Shown here in pieces: positions 26,969 to 37,317 of a stretch of DNA of 60,442 nt. Source of the DNA: DASPJQ01 sp035299065 (GTDB lineage Bacteria > Bacteroidota > Bacteroidia > Flavobacteriales_D > UBA2798); assembly GCA_035299065.1 (NCBI GenBank), contig DATGXI010000064.1:1-60442 (forward strand), in the 5' to 3' direction. Below the pieces are notes generated by a model. It made no database searches. It was not told the origin of the DNA and worked only from the letters and a program-made list of their open reading frames with translations. The translations under genes were made by a program, and so were the position numbers. Each line of letters starts with the position of its first letter. The first letter of the stretch is position 1.

Positions 26969-28687
26969 TTAAAATACCATGCTCAACGTTTTGTCTTTGT
27001 CATATTTAATGGCGTAACCAAAAGTTATTTTTTCACTTCCTGCCGGTTTCAATTTTGTTCTCCATGTCAGGAATCCGTTATACACATTCAGGTTTGCTTT
27101 TCCTTTGTCAAGTATCTCAACTTTTACATCCTGTAAATTACTAACGGGTACCTGGTCTTCAATAATCAAATCAACCGCGTAGGCATGTGAATTACGTATG
27201 TTTATTTCGTAGGCAACTTCCTTTACTTTACTGTCGCCAATTATTTTTTCCTTGTCTTTTTCCTTTAATTTTTTGCGTATGGCGCTAATGTTATTATCAC
27301 GACCAAGTGCTAGTTTTAAGGTGTCTTCCATGGCCGATGGGTCTATATAACTTTTGCCCACAAAAGTACCGTCATAGTAAAGGTTGGCAGTTGCCGGCAA
27401 TAAATCCAGGCCTTCCCAATCCAGTATATCGGCAATCATAAATGCATTTTTGTCAAGTTTAGGAACCAAAGCCAGGTAATACTTGGCTTTTAACTCTTCT
27501 TTGGCAATGGAAACCAAATGCGGTTTGTTGTTTGAATGGATGGTATACGGCAATTTAATCTCAAACTCGGCACTTACCATGGTTTGTGTTTTTACGGTAA
27601 AGTCCTGTGCATATCCAGCTGGTTTTTGCGATGACAGGTTTTCCTGCATTTCGCCAAGCGCACTTGCGGGAGCAGCTGCACGTTCGTAATCCATGTCTTC
27701 AGCTACTTTTTTGTCATAATAACCAGCCTGGTTTTTGCGCAGATAAGGTTCCTGTACATAATAAGAAGTGATGTACCATGGAGTCATTTCCGGTTTGGTT
27801 TGATTGATGTATGGATTATTGCTGGAAAGTGTTAACGGAACTTTTGTCCATTCCTCACCTGAGTTTTGGTATACGTTGGCTTTGTAATTTAACTCAACAG
27901 GTGAGTTTACATCTTTTGCGCGAATGTCATACGAAGGCACCCAACCAGCCTGGCTTACCAGGTAACCAACTTCAATTTTTCCACGTACAGGCGCTTCGGC
28001 ATTTACCGTCACAACCAATTTATAAATGGGGCCTTTTACGGGAGCAACAACCATATTATTATTTGCCTGCCAGTTTCGCAAAAGCGTAAGACGGTTATTC
28101 ATGCCATTGTATACTTTTGTCAGCCCGTCTTCTTTGCGTTTCATATTGTACAGATCCATGTTTATCTCTGTCATTTTTACATGAAAATAATCCATGGCGC
28201 TTTTTAATAATTGGATGGAGTCATTTACTTTGCCAACACCTTTAACGGTACCGTTGTTCAACAACATTTGACGTTCCATGTTGCGCACTTCTTTTTTTGT
28301 GCGAATTTCTTCCAGTTGGTATGAAACGTTTTCAATTGAATCGCCAAGCAGGCGCATTTTTTTCAATACATCGGCCGGAATTTTATTCGGATCGGTTTCT
28401 ACAGGGTCTGGTTGCGGATATTCAACATCAAATTTTACATCCATAATGGTAAAATCGCCAATACCGCGGGCCTGTAAACTGTTGGGATCAACATAGGGCG
28501 AAACACCGCTCATGGATAATTCACTAACGCCAGGTTGAATCATAAATGTGCCTTCGCGCACAACCTGTGCACCGGCTAAAAAAACGGTTACTTTCTGAAT
28601 TTTTGAATCGGCAATGTCAACTGCCTGTGGGGGTAGTATACTGGTGGTAACCGCATGTAATATACCGTATGCAATAATGGATTTCAT
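26969..28687 (-). CDS. DUF4139 (mucoidy-inhibitor-like) exported protein
   Basis: 572 aa. A short signal-like start is followed by an N-terminal DUF4140-type domain (KIQKVTVFLAGAQVVREGTF), a coiled coil (about 110-190) and the C-terminal DUF4139 domain (YLVSQAGWVPSYDIRAKDVN, then LNYKANVYQNSGEEWTKVPL and LSSNNPYINQTKPEMTPWYI). The order matches MuiA-type proteins, of unknown biochemical role and probably periplasmic or surface-exposed. The inner ATG was chosen because MKSIIAYGILHAV begins the hydrophobic segment. The first ten codons of the longer form are Asn/Gln/His-rich and unlikely to be translated. Confidence 0.85.
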   Translation of the reverse strand: MKSIIAYGILHAVTTSILPPQAVDIADSKIQKVTVFLAGAQVVREGTFMIQPGVSELSMSGVSPYVDPNSLQARGIGDFTIMDVKFDVEYPQPDPVETDPNKIPADVLKKMRLLGDSIENVSYQLEEIRTKKEVRNMERQMLLNNGTVKGVGKVNDSIQLLKSAMDYFHVKMTEINMDLYNMKRKEDGLTKVYNGMNNRLTLLRNWQANNNMVVAPVKGPIYKLVVTVNAEAPVRGKIEVGYLVSQAGWVPSYDIRAKDVNSPVELNYKANVYQNSGEEWTKVPLTLSSNNPYINQTKPEMTPWYITSYYVQEPYLRKNQAGYYDKKVAEDMDYERAAAPASALGEMQENLSSQKPAGYAQDFTVKTQTMVSAEFEIKLPYTIHSNNKPHLVSIAKEELKAKYYLALVPKLDKNAFMIADILDWEGLDLLPATANLYYDGTFVGKSYIDPSAMEDTLKLALGRDNNISAIRKKLKEKDKEKIIGDSKVKEVAYEINIRNSHAYAVDLIIEDQVPVSNLQDVKVEILDKGKANLNVYNGFLTWRTKLKPAGSEKITFGYAIKYDKDKTLSMVF

Positions 28688-28977
28688 ATAGTTGTTTTTT
28701 TGGTTGTGTGGAGCCATTCAGGCTCCTTTAATTTTATTTCTTAAATCTCAGATTCAATAACCGGTAACCGCTGGATAAAAAAAAGTTCAACCATGAAATT
28801 GATTTTTGTGCGTTTTTAAACTAAAAACCGCGTGTATCAAGGTGTTCAAAAAATGAATTAACAAAAATTTAAGAATTGAAAACGTTGAAATCATGAATGT
28901 TGGAACATGCCAAACAGCTGAACATATATATATAACGTAGCTAAATGCGGAAACTTCTTTTTTTATATATTTAGAAA

Positions 28978-30096
28978 ATGAAAACAATTTTATTATCGCT
29001 GTTTACTGTTTTGTGTTTTTCATCAATGGCCCAAACTACCGTTAATGATAGTTTTGTGCACGATGGAATTTACCGTAATTACCGTGTGTATATTCCGGCC
29101 ATTTACGATGGCTCTGAACCAGTGCCTTTGCTTTTTAACCTGCATGGGTATACCAGCAACGCCATTGAACAGGAATTTTATGGCGATTTTCGTCCGATAG
29201 CTGACACCGCAAATTTTATTGTGGTGCATCCAAATGGAACAGGTCCTGCAGGAGGTCAATTCTGGAACGGTTATACCTTAAGCGCACCCAACGATGTTGG
29301 ATTTATTGAAGCACTTATTGATTCGTTGTCGGTTCAATACAACATTAATGCAAACCGTGTTTACAGTTGTGGTATGAGCAATGGCGGCATCATGTCTTAT
29401 TTTTTAGCCGATCACCTGAACCATAAAATTACCGCCATAGGTTCGGTTACCGGGTCAATGACACATGCGGTTTTGGCAAGTTCAACCCCGGCCGATAACA
29501 TTCCAACAATTGAAATTCACGGTACGGCTGATGGGGTAGTTCCCTATAACGGTGATGCAACATTTGCTCCCATTGATTCCATTGTTGATTTTTGGGCCGA
29601 CTTTAACGGCTGTAATCCCGCACCCCTTGTAATACCTTATCCAAATACAGCTACTGGCGATGGGTGTACTGCAACCGAATATGCGTACTCAGGTGGTGTA
29701 GATGGAAGTGAAGTGGTGCTGGTAAAAATAACGGGAGGGGGACATACGTGGCCTGGAGCACCGGTTACCATTGGTGTGACCAACCAGGATTTTGATGCCA
29801 GTGTTCGTTTATGGCAATTTTTTATGAAGTTTGATAAAGGGCAGTTTATTGGTGTACCTGAACAAATGGGCAAAACACAGTTCACACACATTTATCCAAA
29901 CCCCGCAAATGCATACATTAACATTGATGGCTTAATGCAGGGCAATCATGTGATGTTGGTGAATTCACTTGGAAAAACGGTTTTGAACCTTGTGGCAAAT
30001 GAATTGCCAATGAAAATTGATATGAGAGCGTATAACCCGGGAATTTACATTCTTGTTGCAGGAAACGAAAAGCACGTATTGGTTATAAGTAAATAA
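28978..30096 (+). CDS. CE1/PHB-depolymerase-type esterase with T9SS sorting domain
   Basis: A secreted alpha/beta-hydrolase of 372 aa. Signal peptide (LFTVLCFSSMAQ), then the esterase domain (about 22-285): oxyanion region NLHGYTSN, nucleophile Ser134 in CGMSNGG, Asp185 in GTADGVVPY and His256 in TGGGHTWPG. This is the feruloyl-esterase/polyhydroxybutyrate-depolymerase (LpqC-like) pattern. A T9SS type A domain follows (IYPNPANAYINIDG to the end), so it is expected outside the cell. Substrate could be feruloylated polysaccharide or polyester. It ends 7 bp from a convergent gene. Confidence 0.9.
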   Translation: MKTILLSLFTVLCFSSMAQTTVNDSFVHDGIYRNYRVYIPAIYDGSEPVPLLFNLHGYTSNAIEQEFYGDFRPIADTANFIVVHPNGTGPAGGQFWNGYTLSAPNDVGFIEALIDSLSVQYNINANRVYSCGMSNGGIMSYFLADHLNHKITAIGSVTGSMTHAVLASSTPADNIPTIEIHGTADGVVPYNGDATFAPIDSIVDFWADFNGCNPAPLVIPYPNTATGDGCTATEYAYSGGVDGSEVVLVKITGGGHTWPGAPVTIGVTNQDFDASVRLWQFFMKFDKGQFIGVPEQMGKTQFTHIYPNPANAYINIDGLMQGNHVMLVNSLGKTVLNLVANELPMKIDMRAYNPGIYILVAGNEKHVLVISK

Positions 30097-30103
30097 GCAG
30101 AGA

Positions 30104-30652
30104 TCAGCGCTGGCTTTCGTTCTCCATAATGAATTTTGTGTTTTGCATTTCGGTTTCCTTAACACTTACGAAAAAAGGCGTATTGGATAATTTCCACCCA
30201 TTGGTTGTTAAATGACAGTTCACGCACATAAGCACAAATTGTTTGTTGCGGGCTGCCGTTACTATGCGAACTTCGCCCTTGCGGCCATCAGCACGAATTT
30301 TTGTCACATAGTTGACCAGCTCGGTCTCCTGCCAAATGGCGCCTTCTGATTTTGGGCAGTCCTGGAGTTTTTTAAATTCATCAACAAAAATCTGTTTGGT
30401 TGAAAAGGTATCGTATTCACAAAGTTTTTGATGAATGATTTTTTTGTCGACTTCACTTTTTACAAGAAACTCCCTTAGTTCCTCTTTTGTAAGACAATAA
30501 GAATAAAATTTATCAAAGTCGTTTTGCTTTACAGAGGCGTAAACATTCCCGGCAAAATCTTCAAACGCCTTTTTTCCGGGATCGTCAGTGATAAATGAAA
30601 AAGTAAATAGTGCGACAAGTAAAAACGCTATGCTGTGCAACGCTTTTACCAT
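30104..30652 (-). CDS. Exported hypothetical protein, 182 aa
   Basis: A signal peptide (HSIAFLLVALFTFSFI) followed by a small alpha/beta domain with four Cys in the mature part, one pair in CVNCH. The shape (FEDFAGNVYASVKQNDFDKF, later GWKLSNTPFF) recalls NTF2-like or lumazine-binding-like folds of exported Bacteroidota proteins, but no family can be named. It begins 5 bp after the desaturase stop codon, so it is probably its operon partner. Confidence 0.65.
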   Translation of the reverse strand: MVKALHSIAFLLVALFTFSFITDDPGKKAFEDFAGNVYASVKQNDFDKFYSYCLTKEELREFLVKSEVDKKIIHQKLCEYDTFSTKQIFVDEFKKLQDCPKSEGAIWQETELVNYVTKIRADGRKGEVRIVTAARNKQFVLMCVNCHLTTNGWKLSNTPFFVSVKETEMQNTKFIMENESQR

Positions 30653-30657
30653 AGCTT

Positions 30658-31779
30658 TTAACCTGCCAATGCCTCATTGATGTTTGGCAGTTGTATCTTA
30701 CCAAACTTCTGGAGGGCACTTATGTGTGATTTCAAGGCTTGCCCAAGTGTTTCATTTTCCAGGTACGGAACATTGAATTCTGCGGCAGTGCTTTTAACAA
30801 TTTCAGAAATGGCAGGGTAGTGTACATGGGAAATGTACGGGAACAAGTGGTGCTCAACCTGGTAATTAAGCCCGCCAACATACCATGAAATCAATTTGTT
30901 TTTGCGGGAAAAATTAACCGTGGTATTCATTTGGTGCATGGCCCAATCGTTTTCAATAACACCGCTTTCATTTGGTAATGGGTGGGTGGTGCCTTCAACA
31001 GTGTGCGCCAGCTGGAACGTAATGGTAAGAATATTGCCTGCTACAAAATGCATCAGCAACCATCCCAATACATAAGGCAATGGCTCAAAACCCAGGTAAT
31101 AAAAAGGAACAAAGAACACCACAAAATAATAAACCAGTTTTGAAAGTATAATGCGCGTCATGGTCCATACATTTTGCATTGGTGTATTTTCATTCACGCC
31201 CTGTTTGGTGTATTTTACAAACTGTACAAAATCTTTTAATACTACCCAATACAACGTAAGAATACCGTAAAACAAAAAAGCGTAAATCCATTGCATTTTA
31301 TGGTACCATTTAACTTTTGTATGCGGATTAAAGCGTAAAACCAGTTTATCGTCCACATCATCGTCCATTTCGGCAATGTTGGTGTAGGTATGATGCATTA
31401 CGTTGTGCTGCAATTTCCAGTTAAAGATTGAGCCGCCCAATAAATTTAGTGATGATCCAAGCAAAAAATTGGTTGTTTTACTGGTTGAGTACGCCCCGTG
31501 ATTAGCATCGTGCATAATACTCATTCCAACACCAGCCAAACCAATGCCCATAAGTACCCAAAGGCAAAGTTGTGACCACAATGGCATAGGCACTAACAAA
31601 ATCAATATAAAAGGAACCAGGTACAATGCCAACAGTGTAATGGTTTTTAAAACCATTTGACCGTTTGCGTTTTTTGAAATATTGTTTTCTTTGAAATAAC
31701 CATCAACACGTTTTTTTAAAGTAGGAAAAAAAAGTGTTTTGTCCTTGTTGATGAATCTTACTTTGCCTTTGATGCTCAT
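30658..31779 (-). CDS. Membrane fatty-acid (acyl-lipid/acyl-CoA) desaturase
   Basis: A diiron membrane desaturase of 373 aa. The histidine boxes are HDANH (about 95), HNVMHH (about 130) and QVEHH (about 315), and several membrane helices separate them. Q replacing the first His of the third box, together with the soluble-ended layout, is characteristic of the front-end (delta-5/6, linoleoyl-CoA-like) branch, although the N-terminal cytochrome b5 domain is absent, so an external ferredoxin or cytochrome would donate electrons. Role: membrane fluidity or polyunsaturated fatty acid formation. An exported protein gene follows closely. Confidence 0.93.
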   Translation of the reverse strand: MSIKGKVRFINKDKTLFFPTLKKRVDGYFKENNISKNANGQMVLKTITLLALYLVPFILILLVPMPLWSQLCLWVLMGIGLAGVGMSIMHDANHGAYSTSKTTNFLLGSSLNLLGGSIFNWKLQHNVMHHTYTNIAEMDDDVDDKLVLRFNPHTKVKWYHKMQWIYAFLFYGILTLYWVVLKDFVQFVKYTKQGVNENTPMQNVWTMTRIILSKLVYYFVVFFVPFYYLGFEPLPYVLGWLLMHFVAGNILTITFQLAHTVEGTTHPLPNESGVIENDWAMHQMNTTVNFSRKNKLISWYVGGLNYQVEHHLFPYISHVHYPAISEIVKSTAAEFNVPYLENETLGQALKSHISALQKFGKIQLPNINEALAG

Positions 31780-31940
31780 TTCATGTTAAATTAAAGTCCC
31801 TACAGGTTTATCCTGGTCTTTCCAAAATCATTCACTATTCAGCCTGTAAAAATGCGTTGGCCAAAGATACGAATTAAAATAAAAACAGTGTAGCAGATTT
31901 GTATCACCATAAGTTAAATAAACAAATGTGAATCAGTTTG

Positions 31941-33104
31941 TTAACGTGCAATACAGAGCTTACGGGATTTATTCACACCGTTTTGTGTAACAGTAACCTC
32001 GTAAAATCCATTTGGAAGTTGGCTTAAATCAATACGTTCCTGTAAAAGTGAAGTATTATAACGCTGTATTAACTGGCCTGTAACTGCAGTAAGTACAATT
32101 TCTTTTTCTCCATCTGGTAACTGCATGATGGTGATAAAATCTTCGGCAGGATTTGGCCACAGGTTCCAAACCGGGGTTGATTTTTCATGTTCATTTACAC
32201 CAATATATTTAACCCAGCCCATGTCCTGCAGCATTCCCATAGTCATTGGGCCAACGCTGTGGTGCGCATTTCCGGTAGTGATAAAAGGCGTCATTAATTC
32301 TTCGGCATGTCCCACCGGATAAGTTCCTTCATTTAAATGAAGAATACTTGTTCCCAATTGAAAACTTCCTGGTGCGTATAGGCGCGCACGGTTACCTCCG
32401 TTAGCTGCAAGCGTGTACGGGCCATCAAAATACTGGCCGTTGTTTGTTAACTGGGTTCCCAACGCAGTTGAAGGATTTGCATGGCTCAACAATGCTGCAC
32501 CGGGATTGTTCTCAATAAACTGGTCCATGATTCCCGGTAAGGTGTCCTGGTCAGGCCATGGGAATGATGTAACAACCGGAGCAAAATCACTCATTTGCAA
32601 ACAACCAATTGAGCCCATGGTGGAATCTTTTTTTGCAAGCGAAGTAAATCCTAAACCATGACCAATTTCGTGCATGATAACCGAAACAAAATCGTATTGC
32701 CCGGCAGGTGTAGCACCATCCGTACCATAATACCAACTGAAGGCACCATTTACATAAATGTCCATGTCCACTTCACCTGGATTTTGTTCAACCCCTGTCA
32801 TGGCATTGGCCAGTGAAGTGGGGTACCAGGTGCTGTCATACGGTGCACCTGCAAAATCTTTACGCCCATTGGAAAACGTAATGGCAAGCGGGCCTCCGGG
32901 ATAGGTAAAGTAAACGGTATTTATTTTTATGGGTATGGTTGAATTCAGGTAATAGGTCCATATACCGGCAGCATAATTAAATGCGGTCATTTGCGGTGTT
33001 GTGTAAGAGGTATAAGTTATGTCAAAACTGCAACCCTGGGCGTTTGAAACAAGTGGGGCTAAACCAACTATAAACAAGGTTACAGACGTGCAAAAATTTT
33101 TCAT
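31941..33104 (-). CDS. Metzincin-like zinc protease with T9SS sorting domain
   Basis: 387 aa. Signal peptide (TLFIVGLAPLVSNAQ); a protease-like domain whose zinc motif HEIGHGLGF (residues 145-153) has the HExxHxxGF form of metzincins; an inserted cysteine-containing stretch; then a T9SS type A domain (WNLWPNPAEDFITIMQL to the end). The pre-motif half is rich in aromatic residues and lacks a visible pro-peptide cysteine switch. Family beyond metzincin is not assignable. The ATG was chosen over an upstream GTG that would add 21 non-signal residues. It probably acts on the cell surface or outside. Confidence 0.85.
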   Translation of the reverse strand: MKNFCTSVTLFIVGLAPLVSNAQGCSFDITYTSYTTPQMTAFNYAAGIWTYYLNSTIPIKINTVYFTYPGGPLAITFSNGRKDFAGAPYDSTWYPTSLANAMTGVEQNPGEVDMDIYVNGAFSWYYGTDGATPAGQYDFVSVIMHEIGHGLGFTSLAKKDSTMGSIGCLQMSDFAPVVTSFPWPDQDTLPGIMDQFIENNPGAALLSHANPSTALGTQLTNNGQYFDGPYTLAANGGNRARLYAPGSFQLGTSILHLNEGTYPVGHAEELMTPFITTGNAHHSVGPMTMGMLQDMGWVKYIGVNEHEKSTPVWNLWPNPAEDFITIMQLPDGEKEIVLTAVTGQLIQRYNTSLLQERIDLSQLPNGFYEVTVTQNGVNKSRKLCIAR

Positions 33105-33217
33105 GGAATAAAATGTCTTTTGCGAATATAGGTAAAATGGCAACGAATTTGAACCGGGTACCAGCACTTTTTTTACAATTCATCCCTGAACCCTATTTCT
33201 TGTATATTTAAGCCTTC

Positions 33218-35197
33218 ATGAGGTTGTTGAAAAACGCGTTGTTTTGTTTGTTTTTGGGATTTTTCTCCCTGCATACCAAGGCGCAACTTTCTTCCGATTC
33301 ACTTTTACAATCCTACAAAAACAAATTGTTGCACGATACAATAAGGTTGCAATCGCTCATGCTGCTGGTAGAAGAACTTCCTGATGGCGAATGGGAGGCA
33401 TACAATAAGATAATGTATGATTTTGCCACAAGGAAATTGAATTTAAAGTGTAGTGTAGGTGAACATAAACGCTATGCTTATTACAAAGGAGTGGCCTGTT
33501 TCAATTACGGGGTTGATTTTGCCCAGAAAATGAAAATCGAAACGAGTAACCGATATTACCTGCAATCAATAAAACTTTTTAAGCAATGCGGATCAAGTGA
33601 TTATATTGCTTTTGCGCAATTGGATATTGCAAAAAATTATTCAGAAATGCGCAATTTCACCGAAGCCGGCATACTTCTTTATAAAGCATTAAACTATTTC
33701 GAATCCATTCATGATGCAGGTGGTCTTGGCGATGTATATTATACCCTGGCTACTATTCATCTTAAACAACTTGAATATAAAAAGGCTGTGCCATTACTTG
33801 AAAAAGCGTTTAAGGCATATAAAAGCATTGGTTTTAAATATGGTATGGTCTTGTCCATTGGAGCATTATCAAACGCGCAAGCGTATGGAGGTGATCATAA
33901 ATCGCAAATTGAAACCTTGAAAAAAGGTATAGCAATGATAGGTGAAACAAAAGACGCGGACTTGCTTATGTATGTGAATTGGTTTAAAGGGCAAATGTAC
34001 CTTGAACAAAACAATATTGACAGTGCAATGATTTATTTAAAAAGCAGCTATGAGCTTGTTGTAAAACTTGGCAAACGCAAATTGATTGCCCCGCGCTGCA
34101 GGTTTCTGTCATTTGCCTACCTGGCTAAAAAAGATTTTAGAAACGCTCTTTACTATGCGCAAATGGCTTATGACATAAGTTTACAGGACAATGACCTCAA
34201 AGAAAATTGTGGGGGAGCGCTGCGTCTTTTTGACGCGTACAAAAAAATGGGTAACTACAAAAAGGCTCTTGAAATGCACGAGCGGTATAAATTGTTAAAT
34301 GACTCACTAAGGCGAAAAGAGGATTCAGAAAAACTGATTGAGCAGGAGTATAAGTACAAATTTGAAAAACGCAGGATACAGGATAAAGTTAATGAGAAAT
34401 TACGAATAAGCAATTTAAAGGCCTCTCATCAAAACCAAACGAACCAAAAAAACATACAAATCATTGTGCTTGTTTTTTTGGCGCTTATTTTGTTGGCAGG
34501 AGGCTTTACAATTTACAGGTTTTACAGGCAACGCAGCCTTATAAACGAACAAAAAAGTGCAATCATAAAGCAAAAATTATTGGTTTCTCAGCTAAATCCT
34601 CATTTTGTTTTTAATTCATTAAATGTCATTCAAAATTATATTTTCAAGCAGGACAGCCTGCAGGCAGGCGCTTATCTTGCGCAATTTGCACAACTCATGC
34701 GCATGATACTTGAATACTCGCGAAAGGAATATGTGACGGTGAACGAGGAGTTCGATCTTATGAAAAATTACCTGGAGCTTCAGCAATTGCGCTTTGATCA
34801 AAAATTTGATTTCATACTTGAGCATGATCCCAAACTGGATGCTGAATCAGTTGTAATACCACCCATGCTTGCCCAGCCTTTTATTGAAAACGCCATTGAG
34901 CACGGCTTATTTTTCAAGGAAGGTAAGGGACATGTTTGGATAAGGCTAAAACACCATGAAACCGGTTTGATGTACGAAATAGAAGATGATGGCGTTGGTA
35001 TTGAAAAAGCCATGCATATGCGCGGGCAGCAAACGTATAAACACAAGTCACTGGCTACGGTTATAACCCGTGAACGCATTGATGAGCTCAATCAGAATTC
35101 TTCGTTTAAAGCGTCTGTTGAAATAACCGATAAAAACGCCAATGGGACAGGATCGGGAGTTATTGTTAAGTTTACACTTCCATTTAAGCATATTTAA
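33218..35197 (+). CDS. TPR sensor histidine kinase, LytS/YehU type
   Basis: 659 aa. Signal peptide (LFLGFFSLHTKAQ), a periplasmic TPR-like array (about 70-365), a coil, one membrane helix (412-435) and a cytoplasmic His-kinase domain. The phosphoacceptor region QLNPHFVFNSLNVIQ places His462; the ATP-binding part has PPMLAQPFIENAIEHGLF (N-box) and EDDGVGIE (G-box). This is the LytS-type architecture common in Bacteroidota. The regulator gene starts 2 bp after the stop, so the pair is one operon. The stimulus sensed by the TPRs is unknown. Confidence 0.93.
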   Translation: MRLLKNALFCLFLGFFSLHTKAQLSSDSLLQSYKNKLLHDTIRLQSLMLLVEELPDGEWEAYNKIMYDFATRKLNLKCSVGEHKRYAYYKGVACFNYGVDFAQKMKIETSNRYYLQSIKLFKQCGSSDYIAFAQLDIAKNYSEMRNFTEAGILLYKALNYFESIHDAGGLGDVYYTLATIHLKQLEYKKAVPLLEKAFKAYKSIGFKYGMVLSIGALSNAQAYGGDHKSQIETLKKGIAMIGETKDADLLMYVNWFKGQMYLEQNNIDSAMIYLKSSYELVVKLGKRKLIAPRCRFLSFAYLAKKDFRNALYYAQMAYDISLQDNDLKENCGGALRLFDAYKKMGNYKKALEMHERYKLLNDSLRRKEDSEKLIEQEYKYKFEKRRIQDKVNEKLRISNLKASHQNQTNQKNIQIIVLVFLALILLAGGFTIYRFYRQRSLINEQKSAIIKQKLLVSQLNPHFVFNSLNVIQNYIFKQDSLQAGAYLAQFAQLMRMILEYSRKEYVTVNEEFDLMKNYLELQQLRFDQKFDFILEHDPKLDAESVVIPPMLAQPFIENAIEHGLFFKEGKGHVWIRLKHHETGLMYEIEDDGVGIEKAMHMRGQQTYKHKSLATVITRERIDELNQNSSFKASVEITDKNANGTGSGVIVKFTLPFKHI

Positions 35198-35199
35198 GT

Positions 35200-35949
35200 A
35201 TGATCAAAATTCTTGCAGTTGACGATGAACCGAATAACCTCGAATTAATTGGCAATTTGATTTCGGGTTATTGCCCGGCAGCCACACTTGTTGCTACCGC
35301 ACATTCGGTAAACACAGCATTTGAAGCCATTCAACAGCATCATCCTGATTTGGTTTTGCTTGATATACAATTGCAGGATGGCACAGGCTTTGACTTGTTG
35401 GAACGCATTGGTAAAATTGATTTCCAGGTAATATTCATTACAGCTTACGAGGAATTTGCGGTACGTGCCTTTAAATTCAGTGCTGTTGATTTCGTGCTGA
35501 AACCTGTTTCGCCCAGGGACCTGATTGCAGCTGTTAACAAAGCCGGGCAGCTGATTGAGAAGGAAGACGCGTATTTAAAATACAATGCCCTGCTTGCAAA
35601 TGTTGCAACAGGAAATGGGAAAGAACAATACCTTGTTCTTAAAACCCAGGATAAGATATTCAGAATTGAATTGGATGACATTGCCCGTTTTGAATCAGAC
35701 GGAAGTTATACAACGGCTTACCTGTGCAATGGTGAAAAAGTACTTGTTTCACGTCTTATTAAAGAGTTTGAAGTATTGCTGGCCGAAAACGGGTTTATTC
35801 GCATTCATCAATCGCATCTGATTAACATTAAGCAATTTTATTGTTTTGATAAAAACGAAAATCACATTATACTTCATAACAAGGATGTGGTTCCTGTTTC
35901 AACACGTAAAAAGGAAATTCTTTTGCAACTTATCAATAAAATGGGATAA
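35200..35949 (+). CDS. LytTR-type response regulator
   Basis: 249 aa. Receiver domain at 1-120 with acidic pocket DDE (8-10), phosphoacceptor Asp55 in LVLLDIQL, and the Thr/Lys switch residues in FITAYEE and VLKPVS. The LytTR DNA-binding domain follows at about 145-245 (RFESDGSYTTAYLCNG, then FIRIHQSHLINI). It should bind direct repeats near its target promoters. It is the cognate partner of the upstream kinase. Targets are not evident; the next genes on the same strand encode exported proteins and are candidates by position only. Confidence 0.95.
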   Translation: MIKILAVDDEPNNLELIGNLISGYCPAATLVATAHSVNTAFEAIQQHHPDLVLLDIQLQDGTGFDLLERIGKIDFQVIFITAYEEFAVRAFKFSAVDFVLKPVSPRDLIAAVNKAGQLIEKEDAYLKYNALLANVATGNGKEQYLVLKTQDKIFRIELDDIARFESDGSYTTAYLCNGEKVLVSRLIKEFEVLLAENGFIRIHQSHLINIKQFYCFDKNENHIILHNKDVVPVSTRKKEILLQLINKMG

Positions 35950-36057
35950 GCGGTTTTAAACCAATAGGCCACGTATTTCAATATAGATGGCTCGTATATA
36001 AAGATACCCACCTCCATTTCTGTGCTTTTTTCATTTTTGAACCTAAATCGAAACGGA

Positions 36058-37296
36058 ATGAAAAAAAGTTGGTTAATGCTGGTTTGTTTCCTGGCTGTAG
36101 TAATGAGTGTGCAGGCCCAACCTGGTTTAAAAAAAATCAAGGACAAGGCAAAGGAAAAAATAAATGATAAAACTGATTCACAAAACTCTGAATCAGGAGG
36201 TTCCAATAAATCACAGGGTAAATCATCCGCTGCTGTAGAAAAAAGTCCGGCTAAACAAACCATTCAAACTTTCAGGAGTGATTTATCCTTTGCAAGAAGT
36301 GCGGTAAAAAAGGATCCTCTTTCGGCTGAAGATGAAATGGAGGGGTTAAAAAAATTATTGGACAAAATTAAAAAAGAAGATCCCGATTTTGAAGAATATG
36401 ACAAAGATGAAAAGGCGTACCTGGACCTTAAACAGGAATATGATTTGGCAATAGGAAAGCTTGAACGGGGAAATAAACTATTTGACATGTATAATTGGTC
36501 AACCATGATTGGTAAAGAGCCGTGGCGATACACCGAGCTTGATTATGCCCAAAAATTAGCACGCCCTAATTTTGAAAAAATCAAATCATATTACGAAGGA
36601 GAAACATTAACTGACAGGGAAAAAAAGCAATTTGACGCCATTGAAGATTTTTATGTCACGACCTGCCCAAAAATCAAGCAAATAGCCATGAAAGAAATAA
36701 AGGAGAAATTGGATGGTATTTCATTTTGGCGTGCCGAGAACCGATCGAAACCCGATTATATGGAACGTTTTGAACTTAACCTTGATCCAAAACGAACCCT
36801 GAATACCATTGCATCAACACAAAAAACATGTGAAACAACACAGCTGTTGATACAAGGTGATGCTGAACTGGAAGCCGCTAAAAAGGACTTAGACAAATTA
36901 AAAACTGAAATAGAACAGTATGTTTCCAGCGGACAATTTGAAAAGGACTGTGAAACAAAAAAAGCCATGATTATTGAGGCACGCAGGCTTCTTAAACCGT
37001 TAACCATTGATGCCAGTATGGATGCCATTATTAAACGTGATTTAAGTCCTCAAACCGGCACCATTCAGCGCATAAGCATAATTACGCGTGATTGGGTTGT
37101 TGTGAAAAACGAATTCGATTTACCCTTGCGTAAGGTAAAAGATGTTGAAATTGCCGTGAAAAAAGAGGGGCGTTGTTTTATTGAAAGAGGTCAATTGGTA
37201 AGTGTATATGAAGGTGCCGGAAAATATGGAAAAGTTACCTATCAATCGGCTTTCTATGAGCTTCAGGAAATGAATTGCGCCAATGTAAATAAATAA
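36058..37296 (+). CDS. Exported hypothetical protein with helical, charged mature part
   Basis: 412 aa. Signal peptide (LMLVCFLAVVMSVQAQ), a Lys/Ser-rich low-complexity stretch (about 18-70) and then a long helical region rich in Lys, Glu and Asp (KKLLDKIKKEDPDFEEYDKD), with three Cys spread through the protein. No enzyme motif. The inner ATG was chosen since MKKSWLMLV starts the signal peptide. It lies 108 bp after the LytTR gene and 21 bp before another exported-protein gene. Family not recognised. Confidence 0.68.
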   Translation: MKKSWLMLVCFLAVVMSVQAQPGLKKIKDKAKEKINDKTDSQNSESGGSNKSQGKSSAAVEKSPAKQTIQTFRSDLSFARSAVKKDPLSAEDEMEGLKKLLDKIKKEDPDFEEYDKDEKAYLDLKQEYDLAIGKLERGNKLFDMYNWSTMIGKEPWRYTELDYAQKLARPNFEKIKSYYEGETLTDREKKQFDAIEDFYVTTCPKIKQIAMKEIKEKLDGISFWRAENRSKPDYMERFELNLDPKRTLNTIASTQKTCETTQLLIQGDAELEAAKKDLDKLKTEIEQYVSSGQFEKDCETKKAMIIEARRLLKPLTIDASMDAIIKRDLSPQTGTIQRISIITRDWVVVKNEFDLPLRKVKDVEIAVKKEGRCFIERGQLVSVYEGAGKYGKVTYQSAFYELQEMNCANVNK

Positions 37297-37317
37297 TAAA
37301 TTAATACTTTATAAAAT